Source: Variovorax sp. PMC12
GTDB taxonomy: Bacteria > Pseudomonadota > Gammaproteobacteria > Burkholderiales > Burkholderiaceae_C
Reading direction: 5' to 3'
DNA: 64,000 bases
Assembly (NCBI RefSeq): GCF_003019815.1
Contig: NZ_CP027774.1
Span: forward strand, 310,001-374,000
Of the stretch, positions 9,053 to 18,752 are shown in pieces. How positions within the stretch are numbered: position 1 is the stretch's first letter; every line of letters begins with the position of its first letter. The notes below the pieces were generated by a model, which saw only the letters and a list, made by a program, of their open reading frames with translations, did not search any database and was not told the origin of the DNA. A program made the position numbers and the translations under genes.

Positions 9053-10038
9053 CCCCCTTCACCTATGGCCGGGCGCAGAACGTGGACGATGCGCTCGAGC
9101 TCGGCGCCCGGCCCGGCGCCAAGTACCTCGGCGGCGGCACGAACCTGGTCGACCTGATGCGCGAGACCATCGAGCGCCCCGTCGCGCTGGTCGATGTGAC
9201 GCAGCTCGATCACGAGATCGAAGAGCGCGCCGACGGCAGCCTGCTGATCGGCGCAGCCACCCGCAACACCGCCCTCGCCTCGCACCCGGCGGTGAGAGCG
9301 CGCTACCCGGTGCTGGCACGGGCCATCACCGCCGGCGCATCCGCGCAGATCCGCAACATGGCGACGGTAGGCGGCAACATGCTGCAGCGCACGCGCTGCG
9401 CGTACTTCTACGACGACGACGGCGGCTCGCGCTGCAACAAGCGCCACCCCGGGCAGGGGTGCGACGCGGCGGAGGGCATCAACCGCTATCACGCCATCCT
9501 GGGAGCCTCGCCGAGCTGCGTCGCCACGCATCCGTCCGACATGTGCGTGGCGCTCGCAGCGCTGGGTGCCGTGGTGCACCTGCGCAACGCCGAAGGCGAA
9601 CGCGCGCTGCCATTCACCGACCTGCATCGCCTGCCCGGCGACCAGCCCGAGCTCGAAACGCAGCTCTGGCCCGGTGAACTCATCACCGCCGTGGAGCTGC
9701 CCGCGCTGGCTTTCGGCGCTCGCTCGACCTACCGCAAGGTGCGCGACCGCGCCAGCTATGCCTTTGCGCTGGTGTCGGTGGCGGCAGCCCTGGAACTGGA
9801 CGGCGACACCGTCAAGGACGTGCGCATCGCCCTCGGCGGTGTCGCGCACAAACCCTGGCGCGCCTGGAAGGCGGAAGACGCGCTGCGCGGGCAGCCAGCG
9901 ACCGCCGAGGCATTCCGAGCCGCCGCGCAGGCGGAACTCGCCCAGGCGCAGCCCCTGCGCCACAACGGATTCAAGGTCGAACTCGCCCGGCGAACGATCG
10001 CGGCAGTGCTTGCCGAACTCAAGGAGATGAAAGCATGA
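9049..10038 (+). CDS. Aldehyde/xanthine dehydrogenase FAD subunit (PaoB/YagS-like)
   Basis: The 329-residue medium subunit that binds FAD and passes electrons to the final acceptor. The FAD loop GAKYLGGGTNLVDLM lies near residue 30 and AQIRNMATVGGNMLQRT near 105. A cysteine cluster (RCAYFYDDDGGSRC, GQGC, SPSC) near residues 115-160 matches the extra 4Fe-4S insertion of E. coli YagS, which most xanthine dehydrogenases lack. That supports assignment to the Pao branch. The start at 9049 overlaps the upstream stop, and the end overlaps the start of the Mo subunit gene by 4 bases, so the three subunits are translationally coupled. Confidence 0.95.
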   Translation: MTPFTYGRAQNVDDALELGARPGAKYLGGGTNLVDLMRETIERPVALVDVTQLDHEIEERADGSLLIGAATRNTALASHPAVRARYPVLARAITAGASAQIRNMATVGGNMLQRTRCAYFYDDDGGSRCNKRHPGQGCDAAEGINRYHAILGASPSCVATHPSDMCVALAALGAVVHLRNAEGERALPFTDLHRLPGDQPELETQLWPGELITAVELPALAFGARSTYRKVRDRASYAFALVSVAAALELDGDTVKDVRIALGGVAHKPWRAWKAEDALRGQPATAEAFRAAAQAELAQAQPLRHNGFKVELARRTIAAVLAELKEMKA

Positions 10039-12350
10039 GCATCATCCAGGAGACCGTCCAGGCGGTCATGAAGAAAGCCATCGAGGCCGCGCCCGACGCG
10101 TGGATGCCCGGCGGCACGCCGGACCCGCTGATCGCGCGCGCGCAAGGCCTGGTCGGTGCGCCGGTCTCGCGCCTGGACGGGCCGCTCAAGGTGCAGGGAC
10201 AGGCGCGGTTCGCGGCCGAGTTCCCTCTGGAAGGGATGCTCTACGCCGCGCTGGTCCACAGCACGGTCGCGCGCGGGCGCATTGCCACGCTCGACACGGC
10301 CGCCGCCGAGGCGTCGCCCGGCGTGGAGCTCGTCATGAGCCACGGGAACGCACCGCGCATGAAGCCCATGCCGCTGTTCATGTCCAAGGACAAGGCCGCC
10401 GGCGGCGACGACCTGCCCATCCTGCAGGACGATCAGGTCCACTGGAACGGCCAGCCCATCGCCGTCGTGCTCGCCCGGACGCAGGAGCAAGCCGATCACG
10501 CCGCGTCGCTGGTGCACGTGGTCTATGACCGCGAGCCGGCCACGACCACGTTCGCGGCTGCGAAGGCCAAGGGGACGAAGCCCGGCACCTTCCAGGGCGA
10601 GCCGCTGAAGATGGAGATCGGCGACGCCGAGGCGGCGCTGGCTGCCGCCGCGCACCGGGTCGACGTCACGTACGCCACGCCGCGCCACAACCACAACGCC
10701 ATCGAGCTGCACGCGGCGACCGTCGCCTGGAAGGGCGACGAACTGTTCATCCATGACGCGTCGCAGGCCGTGGCGCACATGGCGTGGTCCATGGCGGAGA
10801 TCTTCGGGATCGACGAGAAGCAGGTGCACGTGACCTCGCAGTTCGTGGGCGGCGGCTTCGGCGGCAAGACCCTCTGGCGCCACCAGGTGCTGGCGGCGGC
10901 GGCTTCGAAGCTCGCCGGGCGGCCGGTGCGCATCATGCTCTCGCGCGAAGGGGTCTATCGCGTCGTGGGCGGGCGAACCAACACCGAGCAGCGCGTGGCC
11001 ATCGGCGCACAGGCGGACGGACGCTTCGACGCGCTGATCCACACCGGCGTCGTGACCATGACCGAGCACAACAACATGCCGGAGCCGTTCGTGCTGCCGG
11101 CACGCTCGGCCTACGCGGCGGGCAGCTTTAAGCTCGACGTCGAGGTGGCCACGCTCGACATGCTGGCCAACACCTTCATGCGCGCGCCCGGCGAGGCGGT
11201 GGGCACCTTCGCGCTGGAAAGCGCCATCGACGAGCTGGCCCACGCCATGAAGATGGACCCGATCGAGCTGCGCATCCGCAACGAGCCCGAGAAGGATCCG
11301 ACCACGGGCGTTCCCTTCTCGTCCCGGCACATCGTCGAGGCCTACCGCGCGGGCGCGCAGCGCTTCGGCTGGAACCGGCGCAACGCGACGCCGGCGGCAC
11401 GCCGCGACGGCGAGTGGCTGATCGGCATGGGCTGCGCCACCGCCACGTATCCGTACTACCGCATGCCGGGCGGCGCGGCCCGCATCACGCTCTCGCGCGA
11501 CGGCCACGCGACGGTGGAGATCGCCGCGCATGAAATGGGCATGGGCACCGCCACGGCGCAGACGCAGGTCACCGCCGAGCGGCTCGGGCTGTCCATGGAT
11601 CAGGTCCGGTTCTGCCACGGCGACTCGGCCTTCCCCGGGGTGGTGCTTGCGGGCGGTTCGCAGCAGACCGCGTCGATCGGCAGCGCCGTCATGGCGGCGC
11701 AGCACGAACTGTTCGCCGCGCTGCTGAAGCTCTGCGGCAAGGAATCGCCCCTGCACGGCCTGCAGCCGGACGAGGTCATCGGGCGCGACGGGGGCCTGGC
11801 AAAGGCCGACGACCCTGCCCGGTTCGAGCGCTATGCGGCCATCCTGGCGCGCGCCGGCCGCGACACGCTGGCGGTCGAGGCCGACGCGCCCAGGCCGTTG
11901 GAGGTGCAGCACTGGTCGATGCATTCACACGGCGCCATGTTCTGCGAAGTGCGGGTGAACGAGGTGACGGGCGAGACGCGCGTGTCCCGCTTCCTGGGCT
12001 CGTTCGACTGCGGCCGCATCGTCAACGCCAAGACCGCGGCCAGCCAGTTCCGCGGCGGCATCGTCATGGGTCTGGGACTCGCGCTGATGGAAGAGACCCA
12101 GTTCGACGAACGCAACGGCCGCATCATGAATCCCAGCCTCAGCGACTACCACGTGCCGGTGCACATGGACGTGCCGCAGATCGATGTGATGTGGACCGAC
12201 ATCCCTGACCCGCACTCGCCCATGGGCGCGCGCGGCGTCGGCGAGATCGGCATCACCGGGGTCGGCGCCGCCGTGGCCAACGCGGTGTTCAACGCGTGCG
12301 GCAAGCGTGTCCGCACCCTGCCCATCACCCTGGACAAGCTGATGGGCTGA
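10035..12350 (+). CDS. Aldehyde/xanthine dehydrogenase molybdopterin subunit (PaoC/YagR-like)
   Basis: The 771-residue catalytic subunit, which binds molybdenum cofactor and hydroxylates aldehydes or heteroaromatics. An N-terminal a/b hammerhead domain (PVSRLDGPLKVQGQARFAAE) is followed by Mo-cofactor blocks: QFVGGGFGGKTLWRHQ near residue 275, NTFMRAPGEAVGTFALE near 380, GSQQTASIG near 540 and GARGVGEIGITGVGAAVANA with the conserved active-site Glu near 735. The PaoABC set oxidises a broad range of aromatic aldehydes in E. coli; the same role is inferred here. No mocA or paoD chaperone gene lies within the window. Confidence 0.95.
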   Translation: MSIIQETVQAVMKKAIEAAPDAWMPGGTPDPLIARAQGLVGAPVSRLDGPLKVQGQARFAAEFPLEGMLYAALVHSTVARGRIATLDTAAAEASPGVELVMSHGNAPRMKPMPLFMSKDKAAGGDDLPILQDDQVHWNGQPIAVVLARTQEQADHAASLVHVVYDREPATTTFAAAKAKGTKPGTFQGEPLKMEIGDAEAALAAAAHRVDVTYATPRHNHNAIELHAATVAWKGDELFIHDASQAVAHMAWSMAEIFGIDEKQVHVTSQFVGGGFGGKTLWRHQVLAAAASKLAGRPVRIMLSREGVYRVVGGRTNTEQRVAIGAQADGRFDALIHTGVVTMTEHNNMPEPFVLPARSAYAAGSFKLDVEVATLDMLANTFMRAPGEAVGTFALESAIDELAHAMKMDPIELRIRNEPEKDPTTGVPFSSRHIVEAYRAGAQRFGWNRRNATPAARRDGEWLIGMGCATATYPYYRMPGGAARITLSRDGHATVEIAAHEMGMGTATAQTQVTAERLGLSMDQVRFCHGDSAFPGVVLAGGSQQTASIGSAVMAAQHELFAALLKLCGKESPLHGLQPDEVIGRDGGLAKADDPARFERYAAILARAGRDTLAVEADAPRPLEVQHWSMHSHGAMFCEVRVNEVTGETRVSRFLGSFDCGRIVNAKTAASQFRGGIVMGLGLALMEETQFDERNGRIMNPSLSDYHVPVHMDVPQIDVMWTDIPDPHSPMGARGVGEIGITGVGAAVANAVFNACGKRVRTLPITLDKLMG

Positions 12351-12384
12351 GGGTGCCAGCCCGCCCCGCCGAGAAGCCCCGCTC

Positions 12385-13683
12385 ATGACCGCGGCGACCT
12401 GGGACCTGCTGGTCGGCGCCTTGCTGATCCTGATGGCGCTGTCCGGCACCTTGCTCAAGACGCTGCCCATCAGCGCGGCCGCGCTCTACATGGGCCTGGG
12501 CTTTGCGGTGGGGCCCGGCGGCTTCGACCTTTTGAAGCTGGGCATCAGGGCGGATGCGGCGCTGATCGAAACCATCACCGAAGTCGCGGTGCTGGTTTCG
12601 CTCTTCGCAGTCGGCCTTCGGCTGCGCATCCGCCTGCGGTTGTCGAGCTGGGTCCAGCCGGTCCTGCTCGCCAGCGTGGGCATGGTCGTCACGATCATGC
12701 TGATGACGCTCGCTGGGCTGGCACTGAAGCTGTCGCTGGGCGCCGCGCTGCTGCTCGCGGCCATCCTGGCTCCCACGGACCCGGTGCTGGCGTCCGACGT
12801 GCAGGTCAGGCATGAGAACGACCGGGACGACCTGCGATTCGGGCTCACCGCCGAAGGCGGCCTGAACGACGGCGCGGCCTTTCCGTTCGTGATGCTCGCG
12901 CTGGGGCTGAGCGGCGCGCACGACCTGGGAACTGCGGGGCTGCGCTGGCTCGGGCTGGATGTCCTGTGGGCGATCGGCGGGGGCCTGGCGCTGGGATGGA
13001 CCTGCGGCGCCGCGTTCACCCGGCTCGTGCTGTTCCTCCAGACGGAAAAAAAGCAGGCGCTCGGCATGGAGAGCTTTCTTGCGCTGGGCCTCATCGCGCT
13101 GACCTACGGCATCGCCCTGCACGCCGCGGTCTACGGCTTCCTGGCCGTCTTCGTTGCCGGCCTGAGCATGCGCAATGTCGAGCGCCAGGTGGAAAGCGAG
13201 GCCGCGCTTGCCAGCCGGTCGAAGGCGCGTCCCCAGGAGAAGGTGGAAGCCGTCGCGCAGGCCAGGACGGCGGACGACATGACGCGCGACGTGCTCGAGT
13301 TCGCCAAGGAACTGGAGAAATTCGTGGAGCTCGCGGCCATGCTGGTGATCGGATGCCTGCTGCGGGTCGAGATGCTGACGGCGAGGAACCTGCTGATTGC
13401 CGGTGTGCTGATCGCGGTGGCCCGCCCGGTCGCCATCTACATCTCCACGGCCAAAGGCAGCTGGACGGCGTCGCAGCGACGGCTGGGCGCATGGTTCGGC
13501 ATCCGCGGGGTGGGCTCCATCTATTACCTCGCCTATGCGTCGACGCACGGCGCACGCCTGTCGGAAATCGGCGCCATCGGCGAAGCCGTGCTGGTCACCG
13601 TGGCCGTGTCCGTGATCGTGCACGGCATATCGGCCACGCCGCTCATGAACCTCTATCAGGCGGCGACGCAACGCAGAGGCTGA
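12385..13683 (+). CDS. Na+(K+)/H+ antiporter, CPA family
   Basis: A 432-residue inner-membrane cation/proton antiporter with 12-13 predicted membrane helices. Recognisable blocks are LLAAILAPTDPVLASDVQ near residue 130 and LRFGLTAEGGLNDGAAFPFV near 155, which carry the conserved Asp residues of the ion-binding site, and WFGIRGVGSIYYLAYA near 370. The hydrophilic loop near residues 270-310 (rich in E, R and K) lies between the two transport bundles. It exchanges H+ for Na+ or K+ and helps control pH and salt stress. It begins 34 bases after the Mo-subunit gene and may be read from the same transcript. Confidence 0.9.
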   Translation: MTAATWDLLVGALLILMALSGTLLKTLPISAAALYMGLGFAVGPGGFDLLKLGIRADAALIETITEVAVLVSLFAVGLRLRIRLRLSSWVQPVLLASVGMVVTIMLMTLAGLALKLSLGAALLLAAILAPTDPVLASDVQVRHENDRDDLRFGLTAEGGLNDGAAFPFVMLALGLSGAHDLGTAGLRWLGLDVLWAIGGGLALGWTCGAAFTRLVLFLQTEKKQALGMESFLALGLIALTYGIALHAAVYGFLAVFVAGLSMRNVERQVESEAALASRSKARPQEKVEAVAQARTADDMTRDVLEFAKELEKFVELAAMLVIGCLLRVEMLTARNLLIAGVLIAVARPVAIYISTAKGSWTASQRRLGAWFGIRGVGSIYYLAYASTHGARLSEIGAIGEAVLVTVAVSVIVHGISATPLMNLYQAATQRRG

Positions 13684-13842
13684 GACGGCGACGTGCGGCA
13701 CGCCATCTCGGCATCCCATCTCGGCATGTCTTCCGACAGAACTTGCGCGGGAGCGGATCTAAATTCTTCGCCGTTGCGTCGCCGTGCCTTGCGCCCGGAC
13801 GAGCACGCCAGGACAGACGCAGGCCCGACCACAGACACATCC

Positions 13843-14178
13843 ATGATTTCCGCCTATTTCCCGCCGCCCCCGACACGACCCGCGCTTCGCGCACACCGCG
13901 ACAACGCCGCACCGCGCACGGCCGCCGCTACCGACGCGGCGTGCGCCGGTTCATTCAGCGAGTCGGAGCGCCACCCCGGCGGGTGGGAGTTCCGCTACCA
14001 GCTGGTGCCGTCGCTCGAGAAATTCACGGGCTCGGCGCAGATCCACTGCCAGGGCCAGTCGCATGGCGAACTCGCCATCTTCGAGCCCCAGGCCAACGCG
14101 CTCGCCTCGATGGACCTGCTGCGCGAGCAATGCCTGGCCTGGATCGAGGCTCGCGCAGCGGGCACCGCCGACCGCTAG
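13843..14178 (+). CDS. Hypothetical protein, 111 residues
   Basis: I do not recognise this protein. From the ATG at 13843 it gives 111 residues: a Pro/Ala-rich, low-complexity N-terminal third, then a folded-looking part (GGWEFRYQLVPSLEKFTGSA ... LDLLREQCLAWIEARA-like). No signal peptide or membrane segment is seen. It lies 160 bases after the antiporter gene and converges with the GGDEF-EAL gene. A longer frame from 13693 exists, but its extra 50 residues look like shadow coding. Codon use in the second half is normal for the region, which supports a real gene. Confidence 0.6.
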   Translation: MISAYFPPPPTRPALRAHRDNAAPRTAAATDAACAGSFSESERHPGGWEFRYQLVPSLEKFTGSAQIHCQGQSHGELAIFEPQANALASMDLLREQCLAWIEARAAGTADR

Positions 14179-14188
14179 GCGCCGGGCG

Positions 14189-17100
14189 CTACGCCGGGGC
14201 GCCATCGAAGGCCCCGTGCGCGTGCCACGCCGGCGGTGACGCCTGTTCGATCCAGCCCCCCAGCTTGCCAGGCGGCATCGGCCGGGCGATGAGAAAGCCC
14301 TGCAGCTCGTCGCAACGCGCGGCGCGCAGGCTGTCCGCTTCCTCGCGCCGCTCCACGCCCTCGGCCACGACGCGCAGTCCCAGGGCATGGCCCAGGCCGA
14401 TGATCGCTCGCGCGATGGCCATGTCGGTGGGGTCGCCCAGCATCCTGTGGATGAAGGAGCGGTCGATCTTCAGCTTGTCGATGGGAAAGCGGTTGAGGTA
14501 GTTCAGGCTCGAATAGCCGGTGCCGAAGTCGTCGATCGACAACATCACGCCGAGCGACTTCAGCGCCTGCAGCTGCGACAGGGACTGCTCGGCCGCATCC
14601 ATCAGCGTCGACTCGGTGAGCTCCAGCTCCAGATCGCCGGGCGACACGCCGTGCAGCGCGATGGCGCCGCGCAGCACCTCCAGCAAGCCGCCGTCGCGCA
14701 ACTGCAGCGCCGACATGTTGATCGCCACCCGGATCGCGCCCAGCCCCTCGCGGCGCCAGGCGGCGTGCTGCGCGCAGGCCTGCTCGATCACCCAGGCGCC
14801 GATGGCCACGATCTGCCCCGACTCCTCGGCGATCGGGATGAACTGCGCAGGGGGCACCTGCCCCAGCTCCGCGCTCTGCCAGCGCAGCAGCGCCTCCACG
14901 CAGATCAGCGCGCCGGTGTGCGCATCGATGCGCGGCTGGTAGTGCAGGCTCAGCTCGCCGCGCTCGATCGCATGGCGCAGGCTCGACTCCAGCTGCAGGC
15001 GCTGCTGGGCGCGCTCGTTCATCTCGGGGGTGAAGAAGCGCGCGGTGTCGCGCCCGCTCGCCTTGCTCTGGTACATGGCGACGTCGGCATGGCGCATGAG
15101 CGCGTCGATGTCCTGCGCGTCGTCGGGGTACACCGCGATGCCCACGCTGCACGACACATGGATCTCGGCGCCGTCGATGTCGTGGGGCTGGCGGATCAGC
15201 GCGATGAGCCGGCGCTCGACCAGCGACAGGATCTCCTGGCCGTCGGCCACGTTGTTCAGCACCACGACGAACTCGTCGCCGCCCAGGCGGCTCACCGTGT
15301 CGCCGGGCCGCACGGCCTGGCTCATGCGCGCGGCCACCGAGCGCAGCAGCGCGTCGCCCACGTGGTGGCCCAGCGAGTCGTTGATGTTCTTGAAGCGGTC
15401 CAGGTCGATGAACAGCACCCCCACGCGCTGCCCCTTGCGCCGGGCCTGCTGCAACGCCAGCCCCAGGCGCTCGATGCACAGCGACCGGTTGGGCAGCTCG
15501 GTCAGCACGTCGTGATGGGCCAGGAAGCGGATGCGCGCCTCGCTGCGCTTGCGGTCGCTCACGTCGATGGACGTGAAGATGTAGTGCGAGATGCGATCCG
15601 GTCCGTCGCGCACCACGCTGGCGACCAGCCAGGCGGGGTAGCTGTCGCCGTTGCGCCGGCGCACGCTGACCTCGCCCTGCCAGGTGCCGCGCTGGTCGAG
15701 CACCGGCCACAGGTCGGCGAAATGCGCCGTGTCGTCGCGCATGAGCTGTTCGGGCGGCTCGCCCACCAGATCGCTCAGGTCGTGGCCGGTGAGGCGGCAC
15801 AGCGCCCGGTTCGCCGTGAGGATGCGATGCTGCCCGTCGATGATCAGGATGCCCTCGGACGAGGCCTCGAACACCTTGGCCCAGAGCATCAGCCGCTGCT
15901 CCATCAGTTTGAGGTGGTTGATGGGCGTGAAGGCGGTGAGCAGCGCGTCCTGCCCCTGGTAGACCAGCCGCCGCGCCGACAGCACCGCCCACGACGGCTC
16001 GGCGCCCCCGAGCCAGCGCACCTCGAATTCGTCGACGGCGCCGCGGTCGGCCAGCTGCTGGAAGAAGCGCGAGCGCACGCCGGGCGCCAATCCCAGCGCC
16101 CACGGGTCGCGCGTGCCCCCGCCAAGCCACGCCAGCGCGCTGGGGTTGGCGTTGAGCACTTCGTGGTTCGGAATGGCCGTGACCATCAGCGGGATCGGAA
16201 TGGCCGCGACCAGGTCGCGCTGCGCTTCGGCCGCGCGGGCGCTGGCCGCGAGCTCCTGCTGCGCCTGCCGCTGGCGGTCGAGCTGCGCGAGCATGTCGTT
16301 GAAGCCCAGCACCAGCAGGCCGATCTCGTCGCCGCTGTCCCAGTGCGCGCGCAGGCTGTGGTCGCCGGTGCGGCGCACGGTGTCGACCACGCCGGACAGC
16401 CGGCGCAGCGGCAGCGAGATCTGGCGCGCCACGTAGAACACCGCCGTGAGGATCATCAGCAGCAGGAACAATGCCGTGCCCAGGTGCATCCACATGCGTG
16501 CGAAGAAGCCGTGCTCGCGCGAGGTGAGCATGGCGTCGAGCTCGCCGATGGCGCCCGACCACGCGCCGTCGAGCTCGGCAAACAGCGTCTGCTGGGCCGC
16601 GTCGAACGCCGCGAGACCGCGGTGGCTCGCGCCGGCGTCGGTGCTGTCGCTCGATTCCAGCACGCTGCGCGAAGCACGCCTGAACCCCTCGATGCTGGCC
16701 AGCAGGCGCGCACGCGACGGATCGAGCCGCGCCTGCAACGGCCCCTTGGCGGCGGCGAAAGCCTCCGCATAGTCGCTGCGGATGCTGGCCGCGATGGCAT
16801 CGATGCGCCCTTCGAGGATGAAGTACTGCGTGCGCGCCTCGGTCGCGGCGAGCCCGCTGGCACCAGGGGCGTGCAGCCGCGCGGCCATGTCGGCGCCGAG
16901 TTCGAGCAACTCCGGAAAGCGCAGCAGCACCAGCGACATCGTGTAGTAGCTGTCGAGGTCGGGGTCGAGGATCAGGTTCGACTGGTTGCCGATGCGCGTC
17001 ACCAGTGCGCGCCCCTGCTCGAGCGCCGCGCGCCTGGCCGTCTCGCGCCCGGCGGGGCCGGCCTGGGCGGCGGACGCCAGCGCCTCGCGGAACCGCTGGC

Positions 17101-17392
17101 TGACCTCGGCGCTCTGCAAGCCCTCGCCGTACTGCTGCTCGAGCCGCTCGAGCGCCAGCGGCGGCGCAGGCTCGGCGCCGTGCCAGCCGGCGGCGGCCAG
17201 CAGCGACGGGCGCATGCGGTCGATGTAGGCCGCGCCCGCCATCTCCTTGCGGCCGAAATCGATCGCGATGAACTTCTCGTTGATGAGGATGCCGCTGATG
17301 AAGATGACCGCGCTCAGGTCGAGCAGGTAGATGACCAGCAGTTTGCGGCCAACGCTGAGCCGGCTGAGGCGACGCGTAATGAAATGCACCAT
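14189..17392 (-). CDS. Membrane-bound diguanylate cyclase/phosphodiesterase (sensor-HAMP-PAS-GGDEF-EAL)
   Basis: A large c-di-GMP enzyme of about 1067 residues. A first membrane helix (KLLVIYLLDLSAVIFISGIL) leads to a periplasmic sensor of about 270 residues, a second helix (LGTALFLLLMILTAVFYVA) and HAMP (QISLPLRRLSGVVDTVRRTG). One or two PAS domains follow (about residues 395-610, with ILIIDGQHRILTANRALCRL). Then come GGDEF with an intact RLGGDEFVVV (about 625-785) and EAL with an intact CVEALLRW (about 800-1050, including DDFGTGYSSL). Both active sites look complete, so it may make or degrade c-di-GMP. The ATG at 17392 and the GTG just after it follow GGAGGG; the frame extends to a TTG at 17422 with no support. 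Confidence 0.93.
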   Translation of the reverse strand: MVHFITRRLSRLSVGRKLLVIYLLDLSAVIFISGILINEKFIAIDFGRKEMAGAAYIDRMRPSLLAAAGWHGAEPAPPLALERLEQQYGEGLQSAEVSQRFREALASAAQAGPAGRETARRAALEQGRALVTRIGNQSNLILDPDLDSYYTMSLVLLRFPELLELGADMAARLHAPGASGLAATEARTQYFILEGRIDAIAASIRSDYAEAFAAAKGPLQARLDPSRARLLASIEGFRRASRSVLESSDSTDAGASHRGLAAFDAAQQTLFAELDGAWSGAIGELDAMLTSREHGFFARMWMHLGTALFLLLMILTAVFYVARQISLPLRRLSGVVDTVRRTGDHSLRAHWDSGDEIGLLVLGFNDMLAQLDRQRQAQQELAASARAAEAQRDLVAAIPIPLMVTAIPNHEVLNANPSALAWLGGGTRDPWALGLAPGVRSRFFQQLADRGAVDEFEVRWLGGAEPSWAVLSARRLVYQGQDALLTAFTPINHLKLMEQRLMLWAKVFEASSEGILIIDGQHRILTANRALCRLTGHDLSDLVGEPPEQLMRDDTAHFADLWPVLDQRGTWQGEVSVRRRNGDSYPAWLVASVVRDGPDRISHYIFTSIDVSDRKRSEARIRFLAHHDVLTELPNRSLCIERLGLALQQARRKGQRVGVLFIDLDRFKNINDSLGHHVGDALLRSVAARMSQAVRPGDTVSRLGGDEFVVVLNNVADGQEILSLVERRLIALIRQPHDIDGAEIHVSCSVGIAVYPDDAQDIDALMRHADVAMYQSKASGRDTARFFTPEMNERAQQRLQLESSLRHAIERGELSLHYQPRIDAHTGALICVEALLRWQSAELGQVPPAQFIPIAEESGQIVAIGAWVIEQACAQHAAWRREGLGAIRVAINMSALQLRDGGLLEVLRGAIALHGVSPGDLELELTESTLMDAAEQSLSQLQALKSLGVMLSIDDFGTGYSSLNYLNRFPIDKLKIDRSFIHRMLGDPTDMAIARAIIGLGHALGLRVVAEGVERREEADSLRAARCDELQGFLIARPMPPGKLGGWIEQASPPAWHAHGAFDGAPA

Positions 17393-17507
17393 ATCCCTCC
17401 AGGGTCTGGTGCATGTATGCAATCTTTAGGCCTCGTTGGGTCGAACGACGAAAGATCGCTCGAAGAAGCGCCGCACCGGGCGCGCCGCCGCGGCGGCAAG
17501 GCGTCGC

Positions 17508-17800
17508 TCAGGACTCCGCGGTGAAACCGATCTTCTTGACCAAGGGGCCCCAGCGCTCGGTCTGCGCGCGCTGCGATTCCGCCATTTTCGCGGGCGAGGA
17601 GGGCGATGCGACGAGACCCGGTGTCGCCAGCGAGTCGCTCACGTCCTTGTACTGCGGCAGCAGATCCCCCGTGCTCGTGAACATCACAGGGGTCGGTCAC
17701 CGTCCTGACCAACGCTGGCACCATCGGGCCGGTGTGCACAGCAGCGTCTGGCCGTCGGGGTACGGGCAGGCCACTGGCGGGCGAAGCTGATATGCAAGAC
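17508..17800 (-). pseudogene. Remnant of a Bug/TctC-type solute receptor gene
   Basis: The minus strand keeps a readable C-terminus of a tripartite tricarboxylate transporter receptor: LLPQYKDV, then QTERWGPLVKKIGFTAES and a TGA at 17508-17510. The QTERWGPxxxxxGFTAES ending is typical of Bug proteins. Upstream, PDGQTLLCT and GPMVPALVRT, both Bug-like blocks, occur in different frames. The gene has therefore lost its N-terminus and middle by deletion and frameshift. Only about 60 residues are continuous. I see no start codon or ribosome site, so it is very probably not functional. Confidence 0.6.
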
Positions 17801-17824
17801 AGCGTCGACCGCGTCGATGCGGGA

Positions 17825-17838
17825 TTGACACGGATCAA
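17825..17838. promoter_or_regulatory. FNR/ANR-type box upstream of the Usp/ATPase operon
   Basis: TTGACACGGATCAA matches the FNR/ANR consensus TTGAT-N4-ATCAA with one mismatch. A weak -10 element, AATACT, lies at 17861-17866, which would put the box centre near -41.5, the class II position. It precedes the 106-residue gene, uspA and the P-type ATPase gene. A second box lies before the second Usp gene. Confidence 0.6.
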
Positions 17839-17940
17839 GCCTGGACGGGGCCGATGTGCGAATACTGGCGCCTGCCAACGCAATTCCCTGACACGCACGA
17901 TCCGCCGGATGCATTTGCATTCGCGACCATGGAGGAAGCC

Positions 17941-18261
17941 ATGCAAAGCATAGACAGCCTTGTTGAGCAACATATCCGCGAATCGGAGTGCCACCTTCGA
18001 CACATCGACGAGTTGATGGCCAAGGCCAGCCAACCTCCCATCGAAGCGTCGGCAGCGCCTGAACTCCGGACGCTGCTGAGCCAGGTAAGGAAAAGCCGCG
18101 CGCAACTGGCGCAAGAACTCGACGAACTGCGCCGAGGTTTGGTGGACGGAGATGGGCCGAGCAAAGTTCAGCGCGGTGAAGGCCTGAATTCGGCCTTGCA
18201 GGCGGTGGGCCTGCAACTCGAACAAGCACTCACGGCAATTCTCGACTTCCGTGGGCTGTAG
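17941..18261 (+). CDS. Hypothetical coiled-coil protein, 106 residues
   Basis: I do not recognise a family. The start MQSIDSLVEQHIRESECHLRH is set by GGAGGA five bases before the ATG at 17941; a longer frame from 17854 has no ribosome site. The protein is mostly helical and charged, with heptad-like leucine spacing (LLSQVRKSRAQLAQELDELR), and it has no signal or membrane segment. It lies 62 bases before a uspA gene and downstream of an FNR-like box. It is probably the first gene of the stress operon, perhaps a small partner of Usp or the ATPase, which is inference. Confidence 0.65.
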   Translation: MQSIDSLVEQHIRESECHLRHIDELMAKASQPPIEASAAPELRTLLSQVRKSRAQLAQELDELRRGLVDGDGPSKVQRGEGLNSALQAVGLQLEQALTAILDFRGL

Positions 18262-18323
18262 CTGGCGATCCGGCCGTTCGAATTCGAGATCGGCCGCTTC
18301 AGTAAGCAAAAAGGTGTGGCCGC

Positions 18324-18752
18324 ATGAAAATCCTTGTAGCAACCGATGGTTCGAAATACGCGCTACGCGCCGTCAAGTACGCGGCCAAGCTGATCGCATT
18401 GCTGCAGCCAGCCTCTCATTCGATCACGCTCATCAGCGTGCACGACAACACGGGCATGCGCATCGCGAATTCGATCCTGGGCTCGGAAGACGTGATCGCC
18501 TACCTGCATGAGCGAAGCACCGCGGAGCTCAAGGCGGCCATGACCTTTCTCAAGTCGGCGGGCATCGACCACAAATCGGTGATCCGTACGGGACACATCG
18601 CACAGGAGATCGTCAAGTTCGCCAAGGAGGGGAAGTTCGACCTGGTCGTACTGGGATCCAAGGGCCGAAGCGCCATCGTCGATATTCTGGTGGGCTCGGT
18701 TGCCCAACGCGTGTTGGCGACTGCCCTGCAGCCTGTCGTACTGGTCAAGTAG
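18324..18752 (+). CDS. Universal stress protein, UspA family
   Basis: A 142-residue single-domain Usp. It opens with MKILVATDGSKYALRAVKYA, the nucleotide-binding Asp of the family, and ends with LVVLGSKGRSAIVDILVGSV, the G-2x-G-9x-G(S/T) loop that binds ATP. The protein is cytoplasmic. It closely resembles the second Usp at 21418 (same length, roughly half the residues identical by eye), pointing to duplication around the ATPase gene. Its TAG stop overlaps the GTG start of the ATPase gene by one base, so the two are translationally coupled. Confidence 0.92.
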   Translation: MKILVATDGSKYALRAVKYAAKLIALLQPASHSITLISVHDNTGMRIANSILGSEDVIAYLHERSTAELKAAMTFLKSAGIDHKSVIRTGHIAQEIVKFAKEGKFDLVVLGSKGRSAIVDILVGSVAQRVLATALQPVVLVK

